From the NCBI GenBank assembly GCA_021774575.1, contig JAJFIX010000046.1, forward strand, positions 124,001 through 188,000: a DNA stretch of 64,000 nucleotides, in the 5' to 3' direction. The translations under genes were made by a program, and so were the position numbers. Within the stretch, counting starts at the first letter, position 1, and every line of letters begins with the position of its first letter. Positions 33,060 through 42,169 of the stretch are shown in pieces. This DNA comes from Alphaproteobacteria bacterium. Its GTDB lineage: Bacteria; Pseudomonadota; Alphaproteobacteria; UBA6615. The notes beneath the pieces were generated by a model that did not search any database, had not been told where the DNA came from, and saw nothing but the letters and a program-made list of their open reading frames with translations.

Positions 33060-34754
33060 TCACAAAAGGGCGTTGGTTTCAAAGTGGATTGATCCGGGTG
33101 CGTGCTGGGTCAGTCGGGTCGCAACCCGCCAATTCTTATCGTCCGGGGCCGGAAAATCGATTCGAAAATGGGCGCCCCGGCTTTCTTCACGGTTTAATGC
33201 CGCAGTGCCGAGAATGCGGCCTAATAGGGCCAGGTTCGCCACAGATAGAGCACTTTCGAGCTCTTGACCCATGACTTTGGACGATGTCTGGGCGTTGTCG
33301 GAGAGGCGCATTTTGGGCACATCGTCACGTTCGATCCGCTCAAATCCGTCGATTGCGTCTCGGCATTTGGCGCCATCGCGAATCGGACCCAGTTTTTCGT
33401 GCGCCAGCAGTCGAATTTGCATCCTGATATCGGCCTGCAACGGACCGCTTCGCCTGGCGGTTAGCCCGGCGAGCCAATCCTGCGTCGATTCGGGGATTGA
33501 AGTCGGCGAAAGGGACGCTTTTGGACTATTGTTTACGGCGCGGGCCGCCTCCCGCCCGGCGCGGCGACCAAAGACCAGGGATGCAGATAAAGCTGACCCG
33601 CCAATTCTATTGCCGCCATGGATGCCGCCTGCGGTTTCGCCGGCGGCCCATAGCCCGGAAACCGGCGTTTGTCCATTTGCATCAATTTCCAGCCCGCCCA
33701 GCCAGGTATGGCTACCCGGTGCAACCTCCAGCGGGGTTTGGGTGATATCGATGCCGCGGTGGAGGCAGGTTTTATAGACGTGCGGGATCTGCTTGAGCAA
33801 CGTTTCCTTTGGAATTGCAGTTGCATCCATGAATATGCCGCCGGTCAGCCCGGCGCGGCCCGCATGAATTTCACGGGCCATCGCCAAAATGACTTCACTG
33901 CGGGTGCTGCGCTCTGCCGTATCAGGAAAATAGCGCTTCAGGAATTCTTCGCCGTCTTGATTGCGGAAAACTGCTCCGGCATTAATAAATCCGGTTGGGT
34001 GGGGGGCAAAGCCGAACAATTCCTTGGGTGAGCAGCACATTGCCTGGAAATCGATCATTTCGATCCCAATCAGCGGCGCGCCAGCGCGAAAGCCGAGGAC
34101 ATAGCCGTCACCCGTCACCTGAGGCGGGTTATCGTTGACGTAAAATAAGCCGCTACCGCCACCGGTACATAAGATCGTTTGGCGCGCCGAGTAGGAAACC
34201 AGAACGCCTGCTGCGTAATCGACCCCCCAAGCGCCAATGACTTTTTCATCTTGCTTGATCAAGTCGATAATCGATATCAACGAATGCTTTTCAATGCGCG
34301 CGTCGGCCCGCAGTTTGCGCGACAGGGTCTTGGTCACCATGTTGCCGGTCGTATCGTAATGGTGGACGGCGCGCGGATGGGTGTGGTTGGGAAATGGCTT
34401 GAGGTCGAGGTCGCCATTGTCGTCGGTGACGAATTCCGCTCCCCAGTCGCGCATATCGTTGACGATATCGATGATGCCGTGGGTCCATATTTCGGCCAAT
34501 TCCGGGTTTATCAATTCCCCGCCATGTTCGAGAATTTCAGCCAAATGCTGCTGTGGACTGTCGTCTTTACCCATTGCGGCGGCAAAACCGCCGCGCGCGA
34601 CTGTTGTCGTGCCGCTAGTAGCGCGTCCCTTGGTTGCTTGGACGACCCTAACCCCGGCTTCGGCGCACTCGAATGCGGCCATGCTGGCGGCGGCGCCGCC
34701 GCCGACGATCAGCACATCGGTTTCAAAGTGTCGGGTGACAATATCCAAAGCCAT
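33060..34754 (-). CDS. FAD-dependent oxidoreductase, fumarate reductase/succinate dehydrogenase flavoprotein-like
   Basis: The 564-residue protein has an N-terminal FAD site (DVLIVGGGAAASMAAFECAE), CTGGGSGLF, APHPTGF equivalent to the HPTG active-site motif, and HGGNRIGGSALSASLVFGRRAG near the C-terminal part of the FAD domain. The C-terminal helical domain resembles FrdA/SdhA and aspartate oxidase. No iron-sulfur subunit or cytochrome gene is near, so it is more likely a soluble alpha,beta-dehydrogenase or amine-type oxidase than a membrane complex. It follows the Tm-1-like gene by 17 bases, so both should be expressed together. Confidence 0.87.
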   Translation of the reverse strand: MALDIVTRHFETDVLIVGGGAAASMAAFECAEAGVRVVQATKGRATSGTTTVARGGFAAAMGKDDSPQQHLAEILEHGGELINPELAEIWTHGIIDIVNDMRDWGAEFVTDDNGDLDLKPFPNHTHPRAVHHYDTTGNMVTKTLSRKLRADARIEKHSLISIIDLIKQDEKVIGAWGVDYAAGVLVSYSARQTILCTGGGSGLFYVNDNPPQVTGDGYVLGFRAGAPLIGIEMIDFQAMCCSPKELFGFAPHPTGFINAGAVFRNQDGEEFLKRYFPDTAERSTRSEVILAMAREIHAGRAGLTGGIFMDATAIPKETLLKQIPHVYKTCLHRGIDITQTPLEVAPGSHTWLGGLEIDANGQTPVSGLWAAGETAGGIHGGNRIGGSALSASLVFGRRAGREAARAVNNSPKASLSPTSIPESTQDWLAGLTARRSGPLQADIRMQIRLLAHEKLGPIRDGAKCRDAIDGFERIERDDVPKMRLSDNAQTSSKVMGQELESALSVANLALLGRILGTAALNREESRGAHFRIDFPAPDDKNWRVATRLTQHAPGSIHFETNALL

Positions 34755-34771
34755 TTTGCCGTTAGCCTTTC

Positions 34772-36019
34772 TTATCTTTGTTGCTGCATCAGGTCTGCGA
34801 ACGCCTTCAGGCAGGCATCGGCAAATTCGGGATCATTGATATGGAGATCGAATTCTTCGATCCGGCCCCGCTTCAATTTCTTTTTAAGCGCTTGAGTAAA
34901 TGGCGCGTCGAACCCAGGCTCAAACCATGGTCCAAGGTCATTACCGTCGAGATCTTGGACCCGAAGGGTGCTTTGCTGACTAAAGCCACGCTTGGGGATG
35001 AGGACGGCAACGGGGCCCGTCGCCGCGTTCAACCGTTCGGCCATGAGCGCGCCGAGTTTTTCATATTCCTCTTCATTGGTCCGCATCAGCAAGTTTTCGA
35101 CACTGTAATGATGGAATTCCCGGTCTCGATACCGATCCGGGACTTCGCCGACCCACCAATTGGTGAAATCGATGGATCCGGGCACGATCACTTGCGCCAG
35201 TCCAGCCGCCCCAGCCGCGCGCAAACGGTCATCCCCGGCGCTGTAGACGCCACCGGTGATAAGATCGGTGAGTTCAGAAGTCGTAAAATCTATGACACCG
35301 GCTAACTCGCCGATACCGGCGAGATATTCCAGAGCCTTGCCGCCTGGGCCGGAGGCGTGAAACTGGATCACTTCAAAACCGTCATCGGTGAGCTTGCGGG
35401 TTATCCGGTTGACCGGCTCTTGCAAGTTTCCAAATGTTGAAATGCCGACAAGCGGCTGGTTTGCTGGTACTGCATCGGATGGACCGTGCCAGGCCGCTGC
35501 CATTCCGGCAATCGCGTGGGCGGCATTTTCGATGACGGCCCGGGTGATGCGATTAAGTGAAATATCGCCAATTGTTGGAAACATGATGATGTCGGATTGG
35601 GCGACGTGCCATTGGACTACGGCTGTTGCCGCGACAGGGGTGATCATTCCTTTGGGAAAAAGTGGGGGAAGGGCGCGCATCAGGGCGCAAGCCATGGTCG
35701 ATCCGTTTGCGCCGCCGATCCCGATGACCCCGGATATCTCGCCGCTGTCGAATTTTTCTTCCAAGGTCCGAATGCCGCCTTCGACCATTGTCGTCGCCGC
35801 CTCGGCCCGTGACATTTCAGCGATGGCGGTCCAAGTCGTGCCCGAGGCCTGGGCAAGGACGTCGCCGGAGACCGCACCCCAATCGTTTTCGTGGGGCCGT
35901 AAAGATAAATCGATGACCCAAGGGGTGATCCCAATGCGTCCCAGTGCATCGCAGAAAAACCGAACTTCTTCGGTCTTGCTGTCCAGCGTGGCTAATACGG
36001 CGATTTCTAGTTTCGGCAT
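34772..36019 (-). CDS. Tm-1-like ATP-binding domain protein (UPF0261)
   Basis: The 415-residue protein starts MPKLEIAVLATLDSKTEEVR, with GVIGIGGANGSTMACALMRALP, GMITPVAATAVVQWHVAQSDIIMFPTIGD, LVGISTFGNLQEPVNRIT and MLPKRG-like VLIPKRGFSQQ. These are UPF0261 landmarks. In plant Tm-1 this domain binds ATP and is fused to a PF09370 TIM barrel; here that barrel is a separate gene at 29269. The function in bacteria is unknown. The gene heads a two-gene unit with the FrdA-like flavoprotein, directly after a terminator. Confidence 0.9.
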   Translation of the reverse strand: MPKLEIAVLATLDSKTEEVRFFCDALGRIGITPWVIDLSLRPHENDWGAVSGDVLAQASGTTWTAIAEMSRAEAATTMVEGGIRTLEEKFDSGEISGVIGIGGANGSTMACALMRALPPLFPKGMITPVAATAVVQWHVAQSDIIMFPTIGDISLNRITRAVIENAAHAIAGMAAAWHGPSDAVPANQPLVGISTFGNLQEPVNRITRKLTDDGFEVIQFHASGPGGKALEYLAGIGELAGVIDFTTSELTDLITGGVYSAGDDRLRAAGAAGLAQVIVPGSIDFTNWWVGEVPDRYRDREFHHYSVENLLMRTNEEEYEKLGALMAERLNAATGPVAVLIPKRGFSQQSTLRVQDLDGNDLGPWFEPGFDAPFTQALKKKLKRGRIEEFDLHINDPEFADACLKAFADLMQQQR

Positions 36020-36088
36020 TGCAGTCGATTATCCAGCGAAATCATAATGCACAACGCTTATAGCCCATATCGAACGGTTCACGAAAAA

Positions 36089-36120
36089 GGGCCGGTTTGG
36101 TGTGTGTCCCAAACCGGCCC
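36089..36120 (-). terminator. Rho-independent terminator of the DRE-TIM gene
   Basis: A perfect 12-bp stem GGGCCGGTTTGG with its complement and an eight-base loop, followed on the reverse strand by five T residues. It closes the 36155-37378 transcript and separates it from the Tm-1-like unit. Confidence 0.92.
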
Positions 36121-36154
36121 GTATCGCAAAACCAAGATTGAAAACCCGAAAGGG

Positions 36155-37378
36155 TTAGGCGGCAAGCGTGTCCTCGGCGAGTTTCTTGAACTCGTCATTG
36201 GTCATCAAGCGCTTGTTGATCAGTCCCCAATCCTTGACCGCCATCAAGACAGTCATGGCTTGGTCGGCGTCGGCGGTGATCTGGTTGCGCGCCAGCCATT
36301 CCTTGCACGTATCGATGCCGCTGCCTTTGCCCATGACGGTCTCAGGCTCTTTCTGTCCGACCATTGAGGGGCGGAACGGGAACACGGCGGTTTGGTTTTC
36401 GTAGCCGCAATTTAGCAGCCAAGTGGCGATGATGCCGCTTTCAACCTTGAACAGGTCGTCGCCAACGATCGGGCGATTATTCGGGATGATGGCGCCCGAG
36501 ATCTGCTGGACCATATCGGCAAGACCCTTTAACTTCTCGGTCTTGATACCGATATCGATATTGTAGAGGGTTTTGAGTGCCATCACGGTCTCTTCCATTG
36601 GCACGTTGCCGGCGCGCTCGCCCAAGCCGAGTACGGTCGACTGGATGACTTCGACGCCTTCGGCGACGGCCATCAGCGTGTTGGCAACACCGAGACCGTA
36701 ATCCATGTGGAAATGAGCCTCAAGCGGCACGTCGATCCGGGCCTTCACGGCGCGGACAAAATACTGCATGGCGTGGATCGAGGTGGCGCCCATCGTGTCG
36801 ACCAGGGCCAAACCATCCATATGGCCTTCTTTTCCGACCTTGGTGATCAAGTCGAGCACCCAGGTGAGGTCGGACCGGGTGAAATCGATCGGGAAGAAAA
36901 TCACCTGCAACCCTTTTTCATGGGCATAAGCGGTGGACTCGATGGAGAGATCGATGGCCCGTTCGAGTTCCCAACGATAACCAAGTTCAATCAGATGCTT
37001 GCTCGACGGAACTTCCATGATAACGCCGCTGACGCCGCTATCGACGGCGCGCTGCACATCGTCGACCATGCAGCGGGCAAAGGCATAAATGTCGGGTCCA
37101 AAATCGCGTTTGGCAAGTTCCTCGACGACCCGTGCGTCGTCTTTGGAGACCACGGGCATACCCGCTTCGATACGGTGGACGCCAGCCTCGGCCAGACCTT
37201 CGGCGATCCGGATCTTATCGTCGAAATCGAACGCGAGTCCGGCTTGTTGCTCGCCATCACGCAGAGTGACGTCATGGATTTTGATCTGTTTTGGAAAATT
37301 GAACTGGGAGGTAACTTCGTCGGCGAAGTTCCAGGGCGATGTGTGCCAGTTCTCATTAATCCAAGGTGTATCGGTCAT
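36155..37378 (-). CDS. DRE-TIM metallolyase (isopropylmalate/homocitrate synthase-like)
   Basis: From ATG 37378 (GGAGAGAGACCC before it) the product has 407 residues. IKIHDVTLRDGEQQAGL is the DRE motif, AHFHMDYGLGVANTLMAV supplies the metal-binding HxH, and VLGLGERAGNVPMEE is the GxGERAGN block of 2-isopropylmalate and homocitrate synthases. These enzymes condense an acyl-CoA with a 2-oxo acid or cleave the product. The regulatory domain of LeuA is missing, and the surroundings are catabolic, so this is unlikely to be leuA; citramalate-, homocitrate- or HMG-like reactions are all possible. A palindrome lies 117 bases upstream. Confidence 0.85.
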   Translation of the reverse strand: MTDTPWINENWHTSPWNFADEVTSQFNFPKQIKIHDVTLRDGEQQAGLAFDFDDKIRIAEGLAEAGVHRIEAGMPVVSKDDARVVEELAKRDFGPDIYAFARCMVDDVQRAVDSGVSGVIMEVPSSKHLIELGYRWELERAIDLSIESTAYAHEKGLQVIFFPIDFTRSDLTWVLDLITKVGKEGHMDGLALVDTMGATSIHAMQYFVRAVKARIDVPLEAHFHMDYGLGVANTLMAVAEGVEVIQSTVLGLGERAGNVPMEETVMALKTLYNIDIGIKTEKLKGLADMVQQISGAIIPNNRPIVGDDLFKVESGIIATWLLNCGYENQTAVFPFRPSMVGQKEPETVMGKGSGIDTCKEWLARNQITADADQAMTVLMAVKDWGLINKRLMTNDEFKKLAEDTLAA

Positions 37379-37494
37379 GGGTCTCTCTCCTTTGATGGGG
37401 GCCATCTACTGGAAGTCAGTCGGCGGCTTTCGATGGGCCCCCCACGCGGCGCGCATATGAGGCCAATTACCTAGAATTTCGGCGGCAACATACC

Positions 37495-37510
37495 GGTCTT
37501 ACATAAGTCC
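37495..37510. promoter_or_regulatory. Palindromic operator copy 2
   Basis: GGTCTTACATAAGTCC, three changes from the copy at 48268. It lies 117 bases upstream of the DRE-TIM gene start, between that gene and the Ldh gene. Confidence 0.8.
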
Positions 37511-37566
37511 TGCAATGGCCAGTTGGGCCTTGCGTGACAAAATGAAGCGCAATTATGGAGTGTCGG

Positions 37567-38625
37567 TCAAAGGAGGGGTGAAATTGTGAGGTCCACAGCC
37601 ATTTCCGCCAAACCTTCGAGCAGAGCTGGGTGGACTGGAATTCCCGATTTTAATCGTGATCCGCGCAATTTAGCGCTGCGTTCGCCGGGCAATCTAATTT
37701 CCTCGACTCCGGGCAGGGTCGGCGAGGCCTTCATCGCATCGATAATTGCGTCGACTTGGGCGCCGAATTGGTCGATCTCGGCAAAATTGGCGATTGCCAG
37801 GGCACAGATGAATTGGCCGGTATTGGTCGTGGTTACGAAATCTTTGCTGAAATCAATCACGTCTCGACCCATTGCCGCACCGTTCAGCGTACCGGCAAGC
37901 AGGCCGAGCATTAAAGCTAGGCCGTATCCCTTTGCACCGCCGATTGGCAGCAGCAAACCCTCATGGGATCGCTGGGGGTCAGTAAGCGGTTTGCCCTGCC
38001 GGTCGACCATCCAGCCTTCAGGCATTTGTTCGCCCCGCTGGGCCGCGGTCTTAACCTTGCCATAGGACGAGACCGTCGTTGCCATATCGAGGACGATATC
38101 CCGGTGGCGGGAGGCGGGAACGGCGATTGAAATCGGGTTTGTCGATAACAGAAGCTCGGTCCCGCCCCAGGGCGGCATGTGATTGGCGCTGCCGACGGCG
38201 CCATAGATACCGATCATGTCGTGTGCCAGCGGCATGCGGGAATAGAGCATGGCCGGCCCAGCGTGATTGGAATTGCGCATACCAACCCAGCCAATACCAG
38301 TCTGCTTTGCCTTTTCGATTGCGATCTCGGTCGCCCGTGCGACGACCAAGTGTCCCATACCATTATCGCCGTCGATCAGGGCTGTGGCCGGTGCCTCGCG
38401 AATGATTTTTATTTCAGGATCAACGTTCATACCGCCCGCTTGGATGCGTTCTATGTAACCCGGCAGCCTAAAAACACCGTGAGTGTCGATGCCGTGCAGG
38501 TCTGCGTCCGCCATCAATTTCGCGGTTTGCTCCGCGCCGGAATTTAGAAATCCCACCGCCTTCAGCGCGTTGGCAATAAATGTCTCAAGCTCGGTCAGCG
38601 GGACTGTCGGCCAATCGTCGCTCAT
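37567..38625 (-). CDS. Ldh2-family malate/L-lactate/ureidoglycolate dehydrogenase
   Basis: The 352-residue protein has the family marks MADADLHGIDTHGVFRLPGY, MGHLVVARATEIAIEKA, VGMRNSNHAGPAMLY, LLSTNPISIAVPA, VLDMATTVSSYGKVKTAA and LPIGGAKGYGLALML. These NAD(P)-dependent enzymes interconvert 2-hydroxy and 2-oxo acids using a fold unrelated to classical lactate dehydrogenase. It overlaps the upstream cupin gene by four bases (ATGA), so the two are translationally coupled. The palindrome at 39105 should control both. Confidence 0.93.
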   Translation of the reverse strand: MSDDWPTVPLTELETFIANALKAVGFLNSGAEQTAKLMADADLHGIDTHGVFRLPGYIERIQAGGMNVDPEIKIIREAPATALIDGDNGMGHLVVARATEIAIEKAKQTGIGWVGMRNSNHAGPAMLYSRMPLAHDMIGIYGAVGSANHMPPWGGTELLLSTNPISIAVPASRHRDIVLDMATTVSSYGKVKTAAQRGEQMPEGWMVDRQGKPLTDPQRSHEGLLLPIGGAKGYGLALMLGLLAGTLNGAAMGRDVIDFSKDFVTTTNTGQFICALAIANFAEIDQFGAQVDAIIDAMKASPTLPGVEEIRLPGERSAKLRGSRLKSGIPVHPALLEGLAEMAVDLTISPLL

Positions 38626-39035
38626 TTACGGTCAACCAAGTCTTTGGGCGATAGATGCGCCACGGTTTCACCGGTCTCGGCAAAAGTGCGGGTTACTGTT
38701 TCCGACGCGTAAACCCACAATATGGTCAGTGGCCCATCTCCAGTATTGATAAAGCGGTGAGGGACACCAGCAGGTATGAAGGTCGTATCATTGGGGCCGA
38801 CCGTCTGGGTCTTACCTTCAATTTCGGCTTCCGCCGTGCCATCGAGGATGGTCACCTGTTCGTCGCAATTATGGCTATGGACGGGAACTTTCTTTCCGGC
38901 GGGGAATTTGGTTATACCCGAGGTGAACCCGGTGCCGCCAAAACGCTCCTTGCCGACAAGCAATGTCGTCTCGACCCCGTCTCCGCGCGCAAATACTGGT
39001 AATTCATCAAGCCTGAGCACCGCGCCGTTCGTCAT
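38622..39035 (-). CDS. Cupin-domain protein
   Basis: From ATG 39035 the product has 137 residues with a single beta-barrel cupin: GTGFTSGITKFPAGKKVPVHSHNCDEQVTILDGTAEAEIEG and PAGVPHRFINTGDGPLTILWVY. HSH, the following Glu and PHRF histidines form the usual metal site. Such small cupins act as isomerases, lyases or dioxygenases, or sense ligands; the substrate is unknown. GGAG lies ten bases before the start. The 3' end overlaps the Ldh gene by four bases. Confidence 0.9.
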   Translation of the reverse strand: MTNGAVLRLDELPVFARGDGVETTLLVGKERFGGTGFTSGITKFPAGKKVPVHSHNCDEQVTILDGTAEAEIEGKTQTVGPNDTTFIPAGVPHRFINTGDGPLTILWVYASETVTRTFAETGETVAHLSPKDLVDRK

Positions 39036-39104
39036 GACATTATTCTCCGTTTGGCCCCAACTTTGCGGCCCCAACACTGCTTCGTTGACAGTTTAGCATA
39101 GCCA

Positions 39105-39120
39105 AGTCTTATATAAGTCA
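39105..39120. promoter_or_regulatory. Palindromic operator copy 3, in a divergent promoter region
   Basis: AGTCTTATATAAGTCA, two changes from the copy at 48268. It sits 70 bases from the cupin start (leftward) and 41 bases from the Gfo/Idh start (rightward), so one site can control both directions, including the GntR gene itself. Confidence 0.85.
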
Positions 39121-39160
39121 TAGAATGAGTTCTAGATTTATCGAAACAGGGGTACGGGTC

Positions 39161-40222
39161 ATGAAGACGATCAATGTCGGTGTTATTGGGACTGGCTGGT
39201 GCGGTGGCATTCGCGCTGAAACTTGCGCGCGCAACGCGCTGGTCAAAGATTTGCACATTGCCGAAACCAATCCCGAGCGTCTCGCGGAAATGGTCAAAGC
39301 GACCAATCCGGTGACCGCAACCGATGATTATCAGGAATTGCTGGCAAATCCCGACATCGACGCCGTGATGATATCGGCCACCCCCGAGACCGTCCATTAT
39401 CCAATGACCAAGGACGCGTTGAATGCTGGCAAACATGTGCTGCTGGAAAAACCTTTTGCCCTTGAACTGGCCGAGGCCGATGAGCTTACCGAACTCGCCA
39501 AGGCAAAAAACCTGAAACTCTCCATCGCCTACTCTCAGCGGTTTAATCCCAAATATGCCTATGTAAAGCAGTCGATTGAGGACGGCACTCTTGGGGTTCC
39601 GGTGAGTGCGTTGGTCAGCCGCCATATCACCCGCAGTCTTGGCCAGAAAATTGGTGGCCGGATTAAATTGTCGCCGGCGGCGATGGAGGCCACCCATGAT
39701 CTCGATTTTGTGCTCTGGTGCATGGAGCCGGCAAAGCCGATCCGGGTTTATGCCCAAGCCGTCAATAAGGTGATGATGCCGACCCATGGCGTCGCCGATT
39801 GCATGTGGATCACCATAACCATGGATGATGGCACGGTGCTAAATGTTGGGGCGGGCTGGATCCTGCCGCCGGGCTACCCGAATTTTTCCGCGACAACGAT
39901 CGAGTTTATCGGGTCCGAAGGCGCTTTGATGATCGATGACAGCCATAAGGACGTCATCTTGAATACAATGTCTGACGGTATGCGCCTGCCGATGTCGACC
40001 ATGCCCGGTGAGCAGGTGTCCCATGTTTACGCCGGCCCGATGGCCGCCGAGACGGTATATTTCTGCGAGGCAGTTGCCTTTGATCGTCCGGTCATGGTCA
40101 AGCCTGAGCAAGCACGCCAGGTGATGGAGGTCTATATGGCCGCCGACATCTCGGCTGAAACCAATGAGCCGGTTTCCCTGCCGATCGCGCCGGAATTAAT
40201 TCCCCTGGCCATGGCGAGCTAG
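39161..40222 (+). CDS. Gfo/Idh/MocA-family oxidoreductase
   Basis: From ATG 39161 the protein has 353 residues. The Rossmann motif is INVGVIGTGWCGGIRAETCA, followed by ATPETVHYPMTKDALNAGKHVLLEKPFALELAEADEL, where EKP is the family's catalytic and nucleotide-binding hallmark. These NAD(P) enzymes typically oxidise sugars, inositol or their acids; the substrate here is unknown. It is the first gene after operator copy 3 and is followed 17 bases later by the GntR regulator, so the regulator is probably autoregulated through this transcript. Confidence 0.92.
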   Translation: MKTINVGVIGTGWCGGIRAETCARNALVKDLHIAETNPERLAEMVKATNPVTATDDYQELLANPDIDAVMISATPETVHYPMTKDALNAGKHVLLEKPFALELAEADELTELAKAKNLKLSIAYSQRFNPKYAYVKQSIEDGTLGVPVSALVSRHITRSLGQKIGGRIKLSPAAMEATHDLDFVLWCMEPAKPIRVYAQAVNKVMMPTHGVADCMWITITMDDGTVLNVGAGWILPPGYPNFSATTIEFIGSEGALMIDDSHKDVILNTMSDGMRLPMSTMPGEQVSHVYAGPMAAETVYFCEAVAFDRPVMVKPEQARQVMEVYMAADISAETNEPVSLPIAPELIPLAMAS

Positions 40223-40239
40223 GGGCGGAGGTTTCGACC

Positions 40240-41034
40240 GTGGCTGCGGGCAAGTCGATCACCATCCCTAAGGATACCAAATCTGCGGGGGCGAACAGAG
40301 CCGGGGCGAAACGCGCACCGGTGATGTCCGACCGCGCGCCGCTCTATGAGCAGGTTGGCTATTTCATTCGCCAACGCCTGATCGATAATTATTGGAAGCC
40401 GGGGACCGCCTTGCCGAGTGAGATCGAACTCGGCAAGGAACTCGGCGTCAGCCAAGGAACCGTGCGCAAAGCCCTGGATGATATGGTTGCTGATCATCTG
40501 CTGTATCGCCGCCAAGGGCTGGGGACTTTTGTTTCCGAATATACGGATCGACGGGCGCTCTATCTGTTTTTCAACTTGATGGATGAGCAAGGCACACGTG
40601 TTTTGCCAGAAAACAACATTCTTGAATGCGGTCCGCGAAAGGCGAGCAAGCTCGAATGTGACCGGCTACGGCTCAGGGCGAACGCAAAGGTGATTAGGCT
40701 CTCCCGGGTCCGATCGCTGAAAGGGGTGCCAACAATTCTGGAGACGATTTCAGTATCCCAGCGCCTGTTCCCCGGACTTGGGCGCGACGGCAATTTGCCC
40801 CCCCATCTTTATCGCCATTACCAAACCGAATACGGCATTTCTATTGCCAAGGCCGATGAGCGGGCGAGGGCAATAGCCGCATCCGATCAACAGGCGGCCC
40901 ACCTCAATGTTGAACCGGGCTCACCGCTGTTGGAAATAGAACGGGTGGCAATTACGCTGGATGCAAAGCCGGTCGAACTGCGGGTCAGCCGTTGCGAGAC
41001 CAGCGTCTATCAGTTCTGCGCCGAGCGAGGTTAG
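40240..41034 (+). CDS. GntR-family regulator, HutC subfamily; likely regulator of the island
   Basis: The 264-residue protein starts at GTG 40240 with GGCGGAGG upstream. The winged helix-turn-helix spans about residues 30-100 (APLYEQVGYFIRQRLI, LPSEIELGKELGVSQGTVRKALDDM, GLGTFVSE). The C-terminal part is a UTRA ligand-binding domain (VIRLSRVRSLKGVPTILETI, SPLLEIERVAITLDAKPVELRVS). HutC-type regulators bind GT-rich palindromes and release DNA on binding the pathway substrate. Five 16-bp palindromes with GT and AC ends surround this gene, so it is the natural candidate to bind them; this is inference. The stop overlaps the convergent hydroxyacid oxidase gene by four bases. Confidence 0.93.
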   Translation: MAAGKSITIPKDTKSAGANRAGAKRAPVMSDRAPLYEQVGYFIRQRLIDNYWKPGTALPSEIELGKELGVSQGTVRKALDDMVADHLLYRRQGLGTFVSEYTDRRALYLFFNLMDEQGTRVLPENNILECGPRKASKLECDRLRLRANAKVIRLSRVRSLKGVPTILETISVSQRLFPGLGRDGNLPPHLYRHYQTEYGISIAKADERARAIAASDQQAAHLNVEPGSPLLEIERVAITLDAKPVELRVSRCETSVYQFCAERG

Positions 41035-42107
41035 GTCAGCCGGTTGTCGGCGAGACCGGGAAACGCACTCATTTCGTGGGCGGGCCCGACCGCCGTCGCG
41101 GCTGCGGTGTAGGCGGGTGTTAGGTCTTGGATTTTGGTCACACCTAGATAGGCCATGGTCATTCTAAATTCCGCCGCAAGAATTTCTAAACTGCGTTGGA
41201 GGGTCTCGGCTCCACCGGCGCCGAGCGCCCAAGCCTGAAGTTTGCCGATTGCCACGGTGTCGGCGCCAAGGGCCAGGGCTTTAGCGATATCGGTGCCGCG
41301 CAGAATACCGCCGTCGAAAACGATCTCACATTTTCCTTTGGCGACGGCGGCAATTTCGGGAAGGCATTCAATTGTCCCGCGTCCATGGTCGAGTGTGCGG
41401 CCGCCGTGGTTGGAAACCCAAATCGCATCGACGCCGCGTGCAACGGCGATTTCTGCATCCTCGGCGGTGGTCAAGCCTTTGACCAGCAGGGGCAACCCCG
41501 CCGCGTCGCGATACCGTTCCAACCGGTCCCAGGTGAGCTTGTCTTGATTAATACGGTCTGGATTTGTCCGGTGTTTTGGTGCGATCCACCGACCAAGTTT
41601 GACATTTGCGCTGGGTGCCATCACGGCGGAATCGACACAAAATGAAAATGCCTTATAGCCGCATCCTTTGATCCGCCGCAGCATATCGAAGACCCATTCA
41701 TCATCACCTTGAATGTAAAACTGATAGAATTTATTGGTTTCTTCTGCGGATGCCCCTTCTTCGGGATCGGTCTGCGAAGTTGAACTTATGACCTGGACCG
41801 TGCCAAATTTTGCCGCGGCTCTGGCTGCTTCCACGGCACCTGCCGGGTGCATCTTTTTCATATTGCCCATCGGCGCGAGAATGGCTGGAATCGTAAGGTC
41901 ATGGCCGAGCAGCGTCCCACCGGTGTCGATATCGCTGACATCGCGCAACATGCGTGGGCGTAATGCTATTTGATCGAGGGCCAGCCGGTTGCGGCGCAGG
42001 GTCGTTTCAGATTCGGTCCCGCCGCCAATGAAATCCCAGATTTCCTGATCGAGGGATTTGTGCGCGGCTTCGATGATCTGCTGGTTGCTTGTGTAGTCTG
42101 TGCTCAT
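41031..42107 (-). CDS. FMN-dependent alpha-hydroxy-acid dehydrogenase/oxidase (LldD-like)
   Basis: The 358-residue protein has the glycolate oxidase/lactate dehydrogenase fold: WDFIGGGTESETTLRRN, PAILAPMGNMKKMHPAGAVE, LVKGLTTAEDAEIAVARGVD, the catalytic His in WVSNHGGRTLDHGRGTIE and FDGGILRGTDIAKALALGADTV at the FMN phosphate. It oxidises an L-2-hydroxy acid to the 2-oxo acid. No N-terminal membrane helix is seen. It diverges from a 3-hydroxyisobutyrate-dehydrogenase-like gene with 62 bases between them, with no palindrome in that gap. Confidence 0.9.
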   Translation of the reverse strand: MSTDYTSNQQIIEAAHKSLDQEIWDFIGGGTESETTLRRNRLALDQIALRPRMLRDVSDIDTGGTLLGHDLTIPAILAPMGNMKKMHPAGAVEAARAAAKFGTVQVISSTSQTDPEEGASAEETNKFYQFYIQGDDEWVFDMLRRIKGCGYKAFSFCVDSAVMAPSANVKLGRWIAPKHRTNPDRINQDKLTWDRLERYRDAAGLPLLVKGLTTAEDAEIAVARGVDAIWVSNHGGRTLDHGRGTIECLPEIAAVAKGKCEIVFDGGILRGTDIAKALALGADTVAIGKLQAWALGAGGAETLQRSLEILAAEFRMTMAYLGVTKIQDLTPAYTAAATAVGPAHEMSAFPGLADNRLT

Positions 42108-42169
42108 GCCGCGATAATAGCAAAAATTGGCTAGCGTGGGCCGAAATCATTGAACGAGGAACATGATAA

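Noticed and set aside
33060-34754. Succinate dehydrogenase or fumarate reductase complex
   Set aside because: No iron-sulfur, cytochrome or anchor subunit gene is adjacent, so only the flavoprotein family is claimed.
36051-36067. Possible sixth operator (CTTATAGC) before the Tm-1-like gene
   Set aside because: Only one half matches the palindrome; the other arm is lost, so it is mentioned but not called.
36155-37378. Calling the DRE-TIM gene leuA
   Set aside because: No regulatory domain, no leucine genes nearby, and it is preceded by the catabolic palindrome.
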